A DNA stretch of 64,000 nt from Bacteroides sedimenti (lineage in GTDB: Bacteria > Bacteroidota > Bacteroidia > Bacteroidales > Bacteroidaceae). A program made the translations under genes and the position numbers. The stretch covers positions 1,674,001 through 1,738,000 of the forward strand of contig NZ_AP028055.1 in the NCBI RefSeq assembly GCF_040365225.1, written 5' to 3'. Position 1 is the stretch's first letter. Each line of letters begins with the position of its first letter. Below are positions 36,338 to 45,820 of this stretch, piece by piece. The notes below the pieces were generated by a model. That model saw only the letters and a list, made by a program, of their open reading frames with translations, was not told the DNA's origin and did not search any database.

Positions 36338-39300
36338 TTATTTAATTATCAGCATCCACCCTTTCTGTGGGTCGATGGTAATTTCATCATTTATTCCAAA
36401 GGTCTTCTCTTCTTGGAATTTCTCTATCGCAGGGGCATATATCTTTGCTTTGGTCGGGTCGATACCCAGTTGTTTCCAGTTCAGTGTCAGCTTCACCTTT
36501 TTGGCTTCGCTGCCCCAATTGGCTACGGCAATCATGGTTGTTCCTTTTTTCATAAAAGCAGTTGCATGTACGTCCGGTTGATTGGTTTTCACCGGACAAT
36601 CGGATGCCCACCAACCGAACATTTCGCTTTTTTGAATGCCAAAATCGTCCCATGCTTTCCAGATGAAACGGGGATCTACACCTTTTGTCCACCCCAGTCT
36701 GGAAATCATGCCATATACCACTCCATAATATTGGTTACCACCGTCCTGCAACATCTCTCCCATCAATCCGAAAGGAATTCCTGACAGTTCAATAAGATAG
36801 AAATCCGCAGCCGAATTCGGGTTAAACTCTTCACCGAACCAGAGACGGTTAATGTATGGGAACTGATCCATGTAAAGCAATGCACTGTTAATGAAACCAT
36901 CTTTCTTATTGAACTGGTTGCAGGAATGGAGGTCAATCAGTCCGTGCGGCTCTTTACTATTCAACATCCTACGAACACGTCGCATTGTAGTGCGATCGTA
37001 GGCAATATCATCCAGATAAATTCCGTCAATGCCGATATTGTCCACCAACCATTTCATATTCTCCACGTAATAATTATGCCAACGACTCATTCCACTATTC
37101 ACAATTGCCGCATCGTTTGTTTCAGCACAGTACCAGGCAGCAATGTAATTCGTTTCCAGATGTTCCTGCAGCCATGAGTGTCCCATTCCTTTTCCATCAG
37201 AGAACACCTCCCCGCCCAGACTTCGGATGGCAAATATCTCCGGACACTGGTAAGATAGCTCACGAACAGTATTGTATATCTTCACCCGAAGACCTTTGCT
37301 GTGTGCCTCGTCAATATACTTTTTCATTTCAGCCGGACGCAGGAACGGATAGTTGATGTAGGGATTGATTTCATTACCATGGTGAATATTGATAATATTG
37401 GCTCCAAGCGCCTTGGCTTCATCAATCGGAGCATATTTGTGGTAAAAGCGTCCGGTAAACTGAAATTCAGTGTCGATGGTTTTAAACGGAGTAATCAGCA
37501 GGTTGAAATCGTAATGTTGCACCTCTTGTTCCTCCATAGTACGTGAGTTGCTGTAAGCAGTAAGCAACACATCGTTTCCCTTTTCCTCCACCTTCATACC
37601 TCCATTGTTGTTGTTTCCCCAGGAAGCAGGCAACAGCAGCGGATGTTGCAGGTAGAAATTGGTATTCAACGGACGACGGTACTGGTCGTCGTGCAACTGC
37701 ACATACAACCCTGCATTCACGTCTCCCATCCAGATTGCATCCTGATTCAGATGTTCCACATCCCATTTCCAGTTTATGGAAGACGGACGAACTCCGCCTT
37801 TATTCCCCAAACCGAGAATGTATTGAGAAGCCTCTTTACTGTAAGGAACTTCCAGTCGGACATCCGAAACTGCTATCTTTCTTTTTGCCTTCAACCCCAA
37901 TTTATAGCTAACAAATCCATCAAAGTCAATTCTACCGTTCACCGTCAGTTCAAAATCATCATTGCTGTTCACAGCCACCCATTCCACCGTACCATCAGAC
38001 TGTTTTGTGAATTTTACACCCTGTGGAATCCAGTTCACATTGCCATTCTCCTTCTGAACAATGAAACGGAAGGGGGAATTAATGATACTCTTTCCGGCCG
38101 GCAAAATCTTCGTTACCGACGGATTGAAAAAAGTCTTGATGTCTTTCGGAAAGCCATAATCATCGATAATAAGTTCTCGCCCCAATATATTAAATGAATT
38201 TCCTTTCTGTACAATCGGAATGTATGGAGCAATCACATCATCCACCTGTCCCAGTGTTGAGTTCAACCAGCGAAGACGACTGTGACGTTTCGGGTCGCTG
38301 TCGCCTCTGTCAGGCAATATGTCGTTACTAATATGAAACAGCAATTTTATCGTTTGCGAATTTCCTTCTTTAGAAGAGATTTTCACATCGGCAGTATAAT
38401 CACCCGCAGCTATAGAAGAGGGTAAATCTAGTCCAAGCCACAAAGCCTGAACTTTCTGTGCAGCTATGGCAATAGTTTTTGTCATCGGTTTTGCATCCCA
38501 GTTGACCCCTGTTTTATTGAAACATGTAAAAGCCGAAGCAGGCAGAGCAATCACTCCGTCCTTATCTCTCAGCGGGGTGAATTCAACATCCAGATCATCA
38601 ATATTCTTCAGAGCCAGGACACCCATCTGAAAAGCATAATACTCATTACGCATCAAATTATCCTCGAATTTACCTTGCAGCCCTTTTCGTACCCAGCGAA
38701 GTGGAATATCATTGGTCATGCGTATGGGATGAAAACGGTCCTCCGGGAAAACAACAAACGAGCTTTTCACATTTTTCAGTAGAGTCGCAGTTTCCTTTTG
38801 GGTAGCAATCACCTCCATGGGAAAGAAACTGTTAAACTCGTCAATAGCCTGAAATTCCTTCACCTCTGCCTGTTTGAATTTCTTTTGTTTCTGAGCTACC
38901 GCTTTCAAATCATCCAGTTTGTTCTTTTTTACCCATTGGGCTTCAGCTGTAAATACCGGCGTCACATGGCGAGTATTCAGATACGGAGTAATTTTCTGTT
39001 TATATGGAAGATAGTAGACATAATAATCACCTTTGATGGTTTGAGGTTGAAATACAATATCTCCATACTCCTTATTAATAGCAACGACAACTTTATTGTT
39101 TATCATCTTCCCCGTTGTGGCATCCTGGATAAGGATGTTTTTCTCTTCAGGTTTGCTGTCGCGACGACGCCAGGGAATATGAGCCCAAACTGCATCCGCA
39201 TTTTTATCTACATGAATCAACACTCGGTGATTCCCCAAACTATCATTGGCCCAAGTAGCTATTGTAAAGGGATAATCTGCATCCTGAGCCCATCCCGCAC

Positions 39301-39343
39301 AACACCAGGTAAGCAATAATGCTATAAGTGAAGTTCTAAACAT
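36338..39343 (-). CDS. Large secreted glycoside-hydrolase-like protein (DUF6067/GH123-like)
   Basis: A 1001-residue exported protein (signal peptide MFRTSLIALLLTWCCAGWA). Residues about 180-480 are beta-rich (APFRW-type region with MRNEYYAFQMGVLALKNIDD). A TIM-barrel-like region from about 640 has KALGANIINIHHGNEINPYI, then GIDGIYLDDIAYDR with D778 and D779, then GLIDLHSCNQFN and IPFGLMGEMLQDG. This fits the glycoside hydrolase domain proteins labelled DUF6067, related to GH123. The acidic pair is the likely active site. The substrate is unknown. It is divergent from the family 8 lyase gene at 39872, so both may act on one polysaccharide. Confidence 0.72.
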   Translation of the reverse strand: MFRTSLIALLLTWCCAGWAQDADYPFTIATWANDSLGNHRVLIHVDKNADAVWAHIPWRRRDSKPEEKNILIQDATTGKMINNKVVVAINKEYGDIVFQPQTIKGDYYVYYLPYKQKITPYLNTRHVTPVFTAEAQWVKKNKLDDLKAVAQKQKKFKQAEVKEFQAIDEFNSFFPMEVIATQKETATLLKNVKSSFVVFPEDRFHPIRMTNDIPLRWVRKGLQGKFEDNLMRNEYYAFQMGVLALKNIDDLDVEFTPLRDKDGVIALPASAFTCFNKTGVNWDAKPMTKTIAIAAQKVQALWLGLDLPSSIAAGDYTADVKISSKEGNSQTIKLLFHISNDILPDRGDSDPKRHSRLRWLNSTLGQVDDVIAPYIPIVQKGNSFNILGRELIIDDYGFPKDIKTFFNPSVTKILPAGKSIINSPFRFIVQKENGNVNWIPQGVKFTKQSDGTVEWVAVNSNDDFELTVNGRIDFDGFVSYKLGLKAKRKIAVSDVRLEVPYSKEASQYILGLGNKGGVRPSSINWKWDVEHLNQDAIWMGDVNAGLYVQLHDDQYRRPLNTNFYLQHPLLLPASWGNNNNGGMKVEEKGNDVLLTAYSNSRTMEEQEVQHYDFNLLITPFKTIDTEFQFTGRFYHKYAPIDEAKALGANIINIHHGNEINPYINYPFLRPAEMKKYIDEAHSKGLRVKIYNTVRELSYQCPEIFAIRSLGGEVFSDGKGMGHSWLQEHLETNYIAAWYCAETNDAAIVNSGMSRWHNYYVENMKWLVDNIGIDGIYLDDIAYDRTTMRRVRRMLNSKEPHGLIDLHSCNQFNKKDGFINSALLYMDQFPYINRLWFGEEFNPNSAADFYLIELSGIPFGLMGEMLQDGGNQYYGVVYGMISRLGWTKGVDPRFIWKAWDDFGIQKSEMFGWWASDCPVKTNQPDVHATAFMKKGTTMIAVANWGSEAKKVKLTLNWKQLGIDPTKAKIYAPAIEKFQEEKTFGINDEITIDPQKGWMLIIK

Positions 39344-39871
39344 AATCTCAATTTTTAAATTATTTTTTTAAGGAGATACAAAAATAGAAATTTATTTGAA
39401 ATTTAATTTAGCTCACAAACTTAAAAACATGGCTAAAAATTTATTTTATTTGCATTTATTCATATTATATAAAAAAGTTAATCTAGATTTGTTACAATGA
39501 ATATTATTCTTTCATTGTAATTATAATAAGAATCCCAAGCACTTTCAGATTAAATATTGCAGTTATTAATGTCAAAATTGGGAATGTTGTTCTTTGATTT
39601 TTCTTTTTATTTTATTATATCGATCACACAATATTTAGGATTATATTTAATTAGAAAACTTATATCTTTGCTACTGAAAATTAAGAAATTATAAAGAGAG
39701 CTTTATTTTATTGGGTTACGATCCAAAGTAAAATAGAACACGACAGAAGTTTTCGACATTATTTATTTCGCTTTATTACATTTAGAATAAAGCTAATTTT
39801 CAATTAATAAAATGGATTAAAAATAAAATGTCATTATTGCAATTACGAAAAAGCACGACAAAATTTAACTT
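39344..39871. other. AT-rich divergent promoter region (DUF6067 / polysaccharide lyase)
   Basis: 528 bases without coding potential. On the minus strand TATTTTTG at 39379-39386 is a -7 match, 35 bases before the DUF6067 start. On the plus strand TATCTTTG at 39663-39670 is a -7 match that would give the lyase gene a leader of about 195 bases. Neither has a well-spaced TTTG at -33. No clear operator palindrome was seen. Confidence 0.5.
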
Positions 39872-42358
39872 ATGAGAATCAAACTTTTCTTTTCATTTTT
39901 ACTACTATTTAGTAGTATAGTCTCTTATGCATCTATAAATGCAGATGCTGCATCGACTGATTTCGATATCATCATGCAACGAATTCAACTTTCTGAATGG
40001 GCAAGCGCATCTAGTGCAAGCTCATTGGACAATAGCGCAAAAACATTAACTGCTTCTCTTCAGGCAGATGGTTCATGGGCGGATATTGATTATAAAAGCA
40101 CTGCGCAAGTAACATGGTCACCCGTAACACATTTAACCAGGTTGAAGACACTTGTCTTAGACTATACATTAAGTACTACTACCAACTACAAGAGCAGCGC
40201 CTTGTATCAAAAGATCGTGTCCGCTTTAAACTATTGGTACACTGCAGATCCACGCAGTACAAACTGGTACAAGCAAGAAATTACTTGTCCTCAGTTGGTA
40301 GGTACTATTCTCATTCTAATGCGTTCCGGAGCAGAACAGGTTCCTTCAACACTTGAAAAAAACCTACTAGACAGAATGGCTAGCATTGGCGGAAGTCCTG
40401 ATGAAGCAGGTCGTGGAGTTGGTGCTAATAAAGTTGAAATTGCAACCCACTGGATCTACAGAGGTTGTTTGACAAAGAATAACAGTGTATTGTCATTTGG
40501 AGTACAACAGGTATATTACTCTGTATATTTCACAACAGACCAGGGATTACAACATGATTATTCATATTTCTTTAATGGTCAACAATTTTATACCGGTGGA
40601 TATGGAGTTCCATTCATTAAATATATAGCCAGAATTGCAAATTTCACAGTTGGAACTCAATACGAGATAGATCAAGAGAAATTAAATTTATTGGTAACGT
40701 TCACCAGAGACCATTTTTTAAGAATCGTTCGCGGAAAATATTTCCTTTACAACACGATTGGTAGAGATATGTCCAAGCCAGATGCACTGAATCCCTATTC
40801 TACGGATATGATATCCAAAATAAAAAATCTGGATCCTGAAAATGCGTCGATATATGATGCTGCCATTAAACGTTTAAATGGAACAGAAGCTGCTAGTTAT
40901 CAGGTGCCATCTCAACATACACATTACTGGAGAGGAGATTACACCCTCTATAGTTCTCCTAATTATAATTTTGATGTACGCTTAGTTTCAACCCGTACAT
41001 GCAGAAACGAAAACGGTAATGGCGAAAACTTAAAAGGATATTTCATGTCTGATGGAGCAAACGCCATAGCTGTAAATGGAGATGAATATCTGGACATCTT
41101 TCCGGTATGGGACTGGGCTAAAGTTCCAGGAGTAACCGCTCCCCAAAAAACATCTATTCCATTACCTCCGGAATGGGGGAACCGGGGAACTTCAACTTTT
41201 GCCGGAGGAGTATCTACCGGAGCTTATGGAGTTACGACCTATTATTTAAACGACCAAAAATACAATGTTAACACTACGGCAAAGAAGTCATGGTTTATGT
41301 TCGGAAACGAAATTGTTTGCTTGGGAGCCGGAATAAAATCGACTGCGGCAGAACAGATTAACACCACTCTAAACCAATGTTTACTGAGCGGGAATGTTGT
41401 TGTTAAATCAAATGGCACTGAATCGACCTTAAGTACAGCTTCATCATACAATTACACAAATAATGTGAGCTGGATTTATCACAATAAAGTGGGTTATTTC
41501 TTCCCAAAAGGAGGCGATATTAACCTGACAAACAAACAGGAATCAGGCGCTTGGGTCAACATAAATAAATCATTTTCAAGCACGACCGTATACAAGAATG
41601 TGTTTAAACTCTGGTTCAATCACGGAACAGCTCCAACCAATGCAAATTATGCATACATAATTGTTCCGGGCAACGACCTGACTCAAATAAGGAACTATGA
41701 TGCATCTGATATTGAGATTCTGGTTAATTCAGACTCGCTGCAAGTGGTTCATCATAAAAAGCTGAACATGTGGGGAATGGTTTTCTATAAAGCAGCAAGC
41801 TTTAAAAACAGTCAGTTTACTTTAAAGGCCGACAGGGCATGTGCACTCATGCTTAAAGACCCAGAACTCTCAACAGTTCATGGCTGGTTGTCAGACCCCT
41901 CTCAAAGTCAGACTGAAGTTAAGTTACGTTTTGTATCATCAACCATTACATCAGAAAAAGAGTTAGCAGCTACAATGCCCGCAACTCCATACGCAGGTTC
42001 AACCATAGAGTTTTTAATAAACAGCAGCAGTAGTACAGTGGTTGATAAAACAGAACCCGGTGTTTCAACCGGAATTGATTCTGCCGTAACGGGAGAAGTC
42101 AACAAATTAACTGTTCCCAATCCGGTACGAAGAGGCGAGAATGTCCGTTTAGGGTTTATGTCAGTAGAATCTGAGAACATTCAGCTTAACCTGCACGATT
42201 TAAATGGAAGGAATATAATTTCAGATCATTACTCTGTAAATCAAGGAGAGAATGAAATTCCGGTTGAAACTTCATCTTTAAATTCGGGTCTTTATATTAT
42301 TTCAGTACATAGCAAGAATAAGCCCAATCAGATATCCGAAAAATTACTGATTAAGTGA
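39872..42358 (+). CDS. Polysaccharide lyase family 8 protein with T9SS sorting domain
   Basis: An 828-residue secreted PL8-type lyase; relatives cleave hyaluronan, chondroitin or xanthan. Signal peptide at about 1-22. The alpha/alpha toroid (about 25-340) has TNWYKQEITCPQLVGTILIL, GANKVEIATHW (Asn N186) and DYSYFFNGQQFYTGGYG (Tyr Y244), with an Arg in IGRDMSK (R298). The catalytic His that should stand nine residues before the Tyr is Asn (N235). Beta domains follow (LKGYFMSDGANA, FPVWDWAKVPG). The last 85 residues (LTVPNPVRRGENVRLGF, LHDLNGRNI, LNSGLYIISV) are a T9SS type-A sorting domain. Substrate and activity are uncertain. Confidence 0.85.
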   Translation: MRIKLFFSFLLLFSSIVSYASINADAASTDFDIIMQRIQLSEWASASSASSLDNSAKTLTASLQADGSWADIDYKSTAQVTWSPVTHLTRLKTLVLDYTLSTTTNYKSSALYQKIVSALNYWYTADPRSTNWYKQEITCPQLVGTILILMRSGAEQVPSTLEKNLLDRMASIGGSPDEAGRGVGANKVEIATHWIYRGCLTKNNSVLSFGVQQVYYSVYFTTDQGLQHDYSYFFNGQQFYTGGYGVPFIKYIARIANFTVGTQYEIDQEKLNLLVTFTRDHFLRIVRGKYFLYNTIGRDMSKPDALNPYSTDMISKIKNLDPENASIYDAAIKRLNGTEAASYQVPSQHTHYWRGDYTLYSSPNYNFDVRLVSTRTCRNENGNGENLKGYFMSDGANAIAVNGDEYLDIFPVWDWAKVPGVTAPQKTSIPLPPEWGNRGTSTFAGGVSTGAYGVTTYYLNDQKYNVNTTAKKSWFMFGNEIVCLGAGIKSTAAEQINTTLNQCLLSGNVVVKSNGTESTLSTASSYNYTNNVSWIYHNKVGYFFPKGGDINLTNKQESGAWVNINKSFSSTTVYKNVFKLWFNHGTAPTNANYAYIIVPGNDLTQIRNYDASDIEILVNSDSLQVVHHKKLNMWGMVFYKAASFKNSQFTLKADRACALMLKDPELSTVHGWLSDPSQSQTEVKLRFVSSTITSEKELAATMPATPYAGSTIEFLINSSSSTVVDKTEPGVSTGIDSAVTGEVNKLTVPNPVRRGENVRLGFMSVESENIQLNLHDLNGRNIISDHYSVNQGENEIPVETSSLNSGLYIISVHSKNKPNQISEKLLIK

Positions 42359-42386
42359 TATAAAAAATAAGTTATTGTTGTGCCAG

Positions 42387-42429
42387 AGCCTGTTTAAATC
42401 ATTCCATGGGAAATTTAAACAGGCTTTTG
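42387..42429 (+). terminator. Terminator after the polysaccharide lyase gene
   Basis: AGCCTGTTTAAAT (42387-42399) and ATTTAAACAGGCT (42413-42425) form a perfect 13-base stem followed by TTTTG. Confidence 0.85.
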
Positions 42430-42476
42430 CTATAAAAACAATCCTGTTGTTTTCACAGTAATCATAGTAAAGTTGC

Positions 42477-42484
42477 TATCTTTG
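42477..42484 (+). promoter_or_regulatory. Bacteroidota -7 element for the rhomboid gene
   Basis: TATCTTTG matches TAnnTTTG 33 bases before the ATG at 42518; a T-rich word at 42450-42453 is a weak -33. This supports the ATG at 42518 over an upstream TTG inside the promoter. Confidence 0.55.
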
Positions 42485-42517
42485 TGTCATTCATTAATCA
42501 CCTTAAAATTACCCAAA

Positions 42518-43111
42518 ATGGCAACATACATCATTATCGGCATCACCGCTGTAATCTCTTATATATGCTTCACTAATCAGGGACTGTTTGACAAGCTGGC
42601 CTTTTCTCCTTACCGAACTGTGAAGAATGGTGAGTGGCACCGGCTTATCACACACGGATTTGTGCATGCCGACACCACCCATCTGCTGGTAAATATGCTT
42701 ACCCTCTGGTCGTTCGGTGTATATATAGAACAAGGTTTTCAGTATCTCGGATTAGGCTTGGGTGGATATCTGGGTCTATATTTCGGAGGAATGGTTGCCG
42801 CCTCGGTTTACGACCTGATTAAACACAAGGACGACTACTACTATCGCTCCGTCGGAGCTTCGGGAGCTATCTCTGCGGTGTTGTTTACATCCATATTCTT
42901 CAATCCGTTTGGCAAGATACTGCTATTTGCCATCATCCCTATACCCGGCATCCTGTTCGGACCGCTGTATCTTATATACTGTCAGTACATGAATAAAAGA
43001 GGCGGTGGCAACATCAACCACAACGCCCACTTCTATGGTGCAGTTTACGGTATTATCTACCCAATATTGCTGGAACCTGGATTGATTCAGGTGTTTTTAT
43101 CTAATTTCTAG
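42518..43111 (+). CDS. Rhomboid-family intramembrane serine protease
   Basis: 197 residues from the ATG at 42518. Six membrane segments carry the rhomboid signatures: HRLITHGFVHADTTHLLVNM near residues 41-60, the nucleophile motif GASG (S115) and the partner histidine in HNAHFYGAVYG (H171). Both residues of the Ser-His dyad are present, so it is predicted to be active and to cleave single-pass proteins within the membrane. It has its own promoter word and is followed after 100 bases by an MFS gene. The substrate is unknown. Confidence 0.92.
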   Translation: MATYIIIGITAVISYICFTNQGLFDKLAFSPYRTVKNGEWHRLITHGFVHADTTHLLVNMLTLWSFGVYIEQGFQYLGLGLGGYLGLYFGGMVAASVYDLIKHKDDYYYRSVGASGAISAVLFTSIFFNPFGKILLFAIIPIPGILFGPLYLIYCQYMNKRGGGNINHNAHFYGAVYGIIYPILLEPGLIQVFLSNF

Positions 43112-43213
43112 ACATAGAGAATTAACGGTTTCTGTAACTTTCCGCACCCGCTAATTGTTTAAAGAGAATGGATCCATCCAGGAAAACAATCAATTAGAAT
43201 AGAGTAAACCTCC

Positions 43214-44536
43214 ATGAAAAAAAAACTATACAAACATGGTATAACCCGGTTTTCAGGGGTCAGAAATATTTTCCGGTCACTTCGATACAGAAATTACCGG
43301 CTCTTTTTTGCCGGCCAGAGCCTATCGCTAATTGGTACCTGGATACAGCGAATTGCTATCCCCTGGCTGGTATACCGTCTTACCGGTTCCGCCTTTTTGC
43401 TGGGATTTGTAGGTTTCGCCGGTCAGCTCCCCACCTTCCTGTTAGCACCCTTTGCAGGAGTACTTTCCGACAGGTGGAACAGATATCACACATTAATCAT
43501 CACCCAAGTGCTGTCCATGCTGCAGGCATTGGCACTAGCGCTACTCTATTTCACCAATAATATTGAAGTATGGAACATTCTATTGCTTAGCATTATTCAG
43601 GGATGCATCAATGCGTTGGATACTCCCGTAAGACAATCATTCTTAGTAGAAATGGTAGAGAGCAAAAATGATTTGGGAAACGCCATTGCCTTAAACTCCT
43701 CCATGTTCAACGGAGCAAGACTTGTGGGGCCATCCATTGCCGGGGTGCTCATTGCCTCACTTGGAGAAGGCGGCTGTTTCCTGATTAACGGAATAAGCTT
43801 TGTATTTGTCGTGGTTTCCCTCCTGCTGATGAAGATAAAGCCGCAGGAGCTGAATAAGAAAGAGACCAATATCATGAAAGAATTTAAGGAAGGATTTACA
43901 TATACCTTTGGCTTTATGCCTATTCGTTATATCATCCTCCTATTAGCTCTGATCAGTCTGATGGGGATGCCCTATACCGTGCTTATGCCTGTTTTTGCCA
44001 AAGATATTTTTCACGGAGATTCCCATACCTTCGGTTTCCTCATGGCAGCATCGGGTGTTGGCGCACTGGTGGCCGCCACCTATCTTGCATCCAGAAAAAC
44101 GGTTCTGGGACTCGAAAGAATCATCCCTTTAGCAGCGGCTGTATTTGGAGTTGGGTTGGTTGCATTTTCCCTATCAAGCAATTTACTCCTTTCTGTCATC
44201 CTGATGGTTATCACAGGGATGGGAATGCTGATGCAGACGGCGAGCAGCAACACCATTCTGCAAACCATTGCCGATAATGATAAACGCGGACGTGTGATGA
44301 GCTTTTACACAATGGCTTTCATGGGTACAGCACCTTTTGGCAGCTTCATGGCAGGAAGTCTGGCCAGCCTCATCGGCGCACCCGGCACACTGATATTCGG
44401 CGGTATTGCCTGTGTGGCCGGGGCAATTGTTTTTGCTAGAAGACTTCCATGTATTATTGAACAGGTGCAACCGGTTTATACCCGGCTTGGCTTAATTGAC
44501 GACTGTCTAGATAAGCCTGAAAAAACAGATAGTTAA
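43214..44536 (+). CDS. MFS exporter (EntS/MFS_3-like)
   Basis: A 440-residue transporter with twelve membrane segments. The N-terminal FRSLRYRNYRLFFAGQSLSL with IGTWIQRIAIPWLVYRLTGS is typical of the MFS_3 group that includes the enterobactin exporter EntS. GVLSDRWNRYH is the MFS loop 2-3 motif, and GRVMSFYTMAFMGTAPFGSF is the matching motif in the second half. It probably exports a small molecule or drug; no siderophore synthesis genes are near. Its last 4 bases overlap the stop of the convergent M28 peptidase gene. Confidence 0.85.
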   Translation: MKKKLYKHGITRFSGVRNIFRSLRYRNYRLFFAGQSLSLIGTWIQRIAIPWLVYRLTGSAFLLGFVGFAGQLPTFLLAPFAGVLSDRWNRYHTLIITQVLSMLQALALALLYFTNNIEVWNILLLSIIQGCINALDTPVRQSFLVEMVESKNDLGNAIALNSSMFNGARLVGPSIAGVLIASLGEGGCFLINGISFVFVVVSLLLMKIKPQELNKKETNIMKEFKEGFTYTFGFMPIRYIILLLALISLMGMPYTVLMPVFAKDIFHGDSHTFGFLMAASGVGALVAATYLASRKTVLGLERIIPLAAAVFGVGLVAFSLSSNLLLSVILMVITGMGMLMQTASSNTILQTIADNDKRGRVMSFYTMAFMGTAPFGSFMAGSLASLIGAPGTLIFGGIACVAGAIVFARRLPCIIEQVQPVYTRLGLIDDCLDKPEKTDS

Positions 44537-45531
44537 TAGCTTTTCTCGTTGGCAAGTCTCCATAAGTTCAGGTACGAAGCCTTGGTTATCTCAACCACTT
44601 TCTCCCAATTTATACGCGATGCTTCATCACTTGGCTGGTGATAATCGGGATGCGCGTTGGTGTGATACCAGATAATAGGGATGCCCGCCTTGGCGAAAGA
44701 ACCGTTGTCACTCCCCCCTACCGGTTTATCCCAGGCATGGTAGATAGGTTCCAGTTTCAGTTTATATTTCTGGATGTCCCCTTTCAGCCAATCTCCAAAA
44801 GCCGGATGAGCCTGAGTATAGAAGTAGTCCACCAACTGAGGTTTCGCTTCGTTGGTATTGCGACCAATCATGTCGTAGTTGAGGTAACCTTTAACCGATT
44901 GGATAAACTGACAGTTTTGTACAAAGTAGCTTGACCCCAACAGTCCGGACTCCTCTCCGTCCCAGAAAGCAAAGATAATGGTACGTTCCGGCTGCTGACC
45001 ACATACAAGGAAAGCTTTCGCCAGCTGCAACACAGCCGATACCCCCGAAGCATTGTCGTCCGCCCCGTTATAAATGCAGTCGCCCACCAATGTTGGGTCT
45101 ATTCCCAGGTGGTCGTAATGTGCCCCCACAATAACATACTCATTTGGGTTCTTACCTTCTATCTTTGCCAGGATATTCTTTAGATTCAACCGTTTGTGCA
45201 CCCCGCCTTTAATCAGGGCAATGGAGTCCGGATGCACCTGCCATCTTCCTTTCTGCTGTCTCTCCTTGCGGTAAGCCTCAAAAGGCTGATAGTAGGACTC
45301 ATCCAATGGTTGAATATTCATCAGCCGAAGTTGGGAAACAATATATTCGGCGGCAATTCGTCCGCCCCGTGTTCCAGCCTCCCTTCCTTCCAGTTCATCA
45401 GAAGCCAAGAAGCCGATAGTTGCTTTTGCGCTCTCCTGCGATATACTCTGCAATCCCTTCTCCACCGGTTTCTGTGCAAACACCGGCAATGTTGCTGCCA
45501 AAAACAGGGCAGCTATTATTTCTTTTTTCAT
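44533..45531 (-). CDS. M28-family zinc aminopeptidase
   Basis: A 332-residue exported peptidase (signal peptide MKKEIIAALFLAATLPVFAQ). The di-zinc site is complete: VGAHYDHLG (His), NGADDNASGVSA (bridging Asp), FWDGEESGLLGS (Glu pair), NYDMIGRN (Asp) and HPDYHQPSDEA (His). It is predicted to remove N-terminal residues from peptides in the periplasm. Length is normal for bacterial M28. On the minus strand TATCTTTG at 45553-45560 precedes it by 21 bases, so it is transcribed singly. The 3' end overlaps the MFS gene tail by 4 bases. Confidence 0.92.
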   Translation of the reverse strand: MKKEIIAALFLAATLPVFAQKPVEKGLQSISQESAKATIGFLASDELEGREAGTRGGRIAAEYIVSQLRLMNIQPLDESYYQPFEAYRKERQQKGRWQVHPDSIALIKGGVHKRLNLKNILAKIEGKNPNEYVIVGAHYDHLGIDPTLVGDCIYNGADDNASGVSAVLQLAKAFLVCGQQPERTIIFAFWDGEESGLLGSSYFVQNCQFIQSVKGYLNYDMIGRNTNEAKPQLVDYFYTQAHPAFGDWLKGDIQKYKLKLEPIYHAWDKPVGGSDNGSFAKAGIPIIWYHTNAHPDYHQPSDEASRINWEKVVEITKASYLNLWRLANEKSY

Positions 45532-45552
45532 TCTTCAAAAATTTGGTCGGGG

Positions 45553-45560
45553 CAAAGATA
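45553..45560 (-). promoter_or_regulatory. Bacteroidota -7 element for the M28 peptidase gene
   Basis: TATCTTTG on the minus strand is a full -7 match 21 bases before the start codon; no well-spaced -33 word. Confidence 0.5.
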
Positions 45561-45745
45561 CAAATATCCGGCAAAAACAGCAGGTGAATTATTATATCAT
45601 AATTTGTTATAACTTTATTTCAATACTATAATAGCTATTTATTATGAATAAGTGATCTCCTCCGAATTTCGTGTTTTAGCACGTCAGTCCTGATTTTTGC
45701 AATCATTAACCTGATTTCATTAATTCGTTTGATATATTACTGCCA

Positions 45746-45753
45746 TATCTTTG
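45746..45753 (+). promoter_or_regulatory. Bacteroidota -7 element for the redox cluster
   Basis: TATCTTTG matches the -7 consensus. A TTTG at 45728-45731 is upstream but only 14 bases away, shorter than usual. It lies 67 bases before the ATG at 45821. Confidence 0.5.
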
Positions 45754-45820
45754 TTATATCTAATTGGAGGAGAGTTTCGCTGATAGTTTTCGTATCAAAA
45801 AAATTTATAATCTAATAAAA

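Noticed and set aside
36375..39319. Plus-strand open frames opposite the DUF6067 gene
   Set aside because: They are opposite-strand shadows of one continuous 1001-codon gene with clear protein features.
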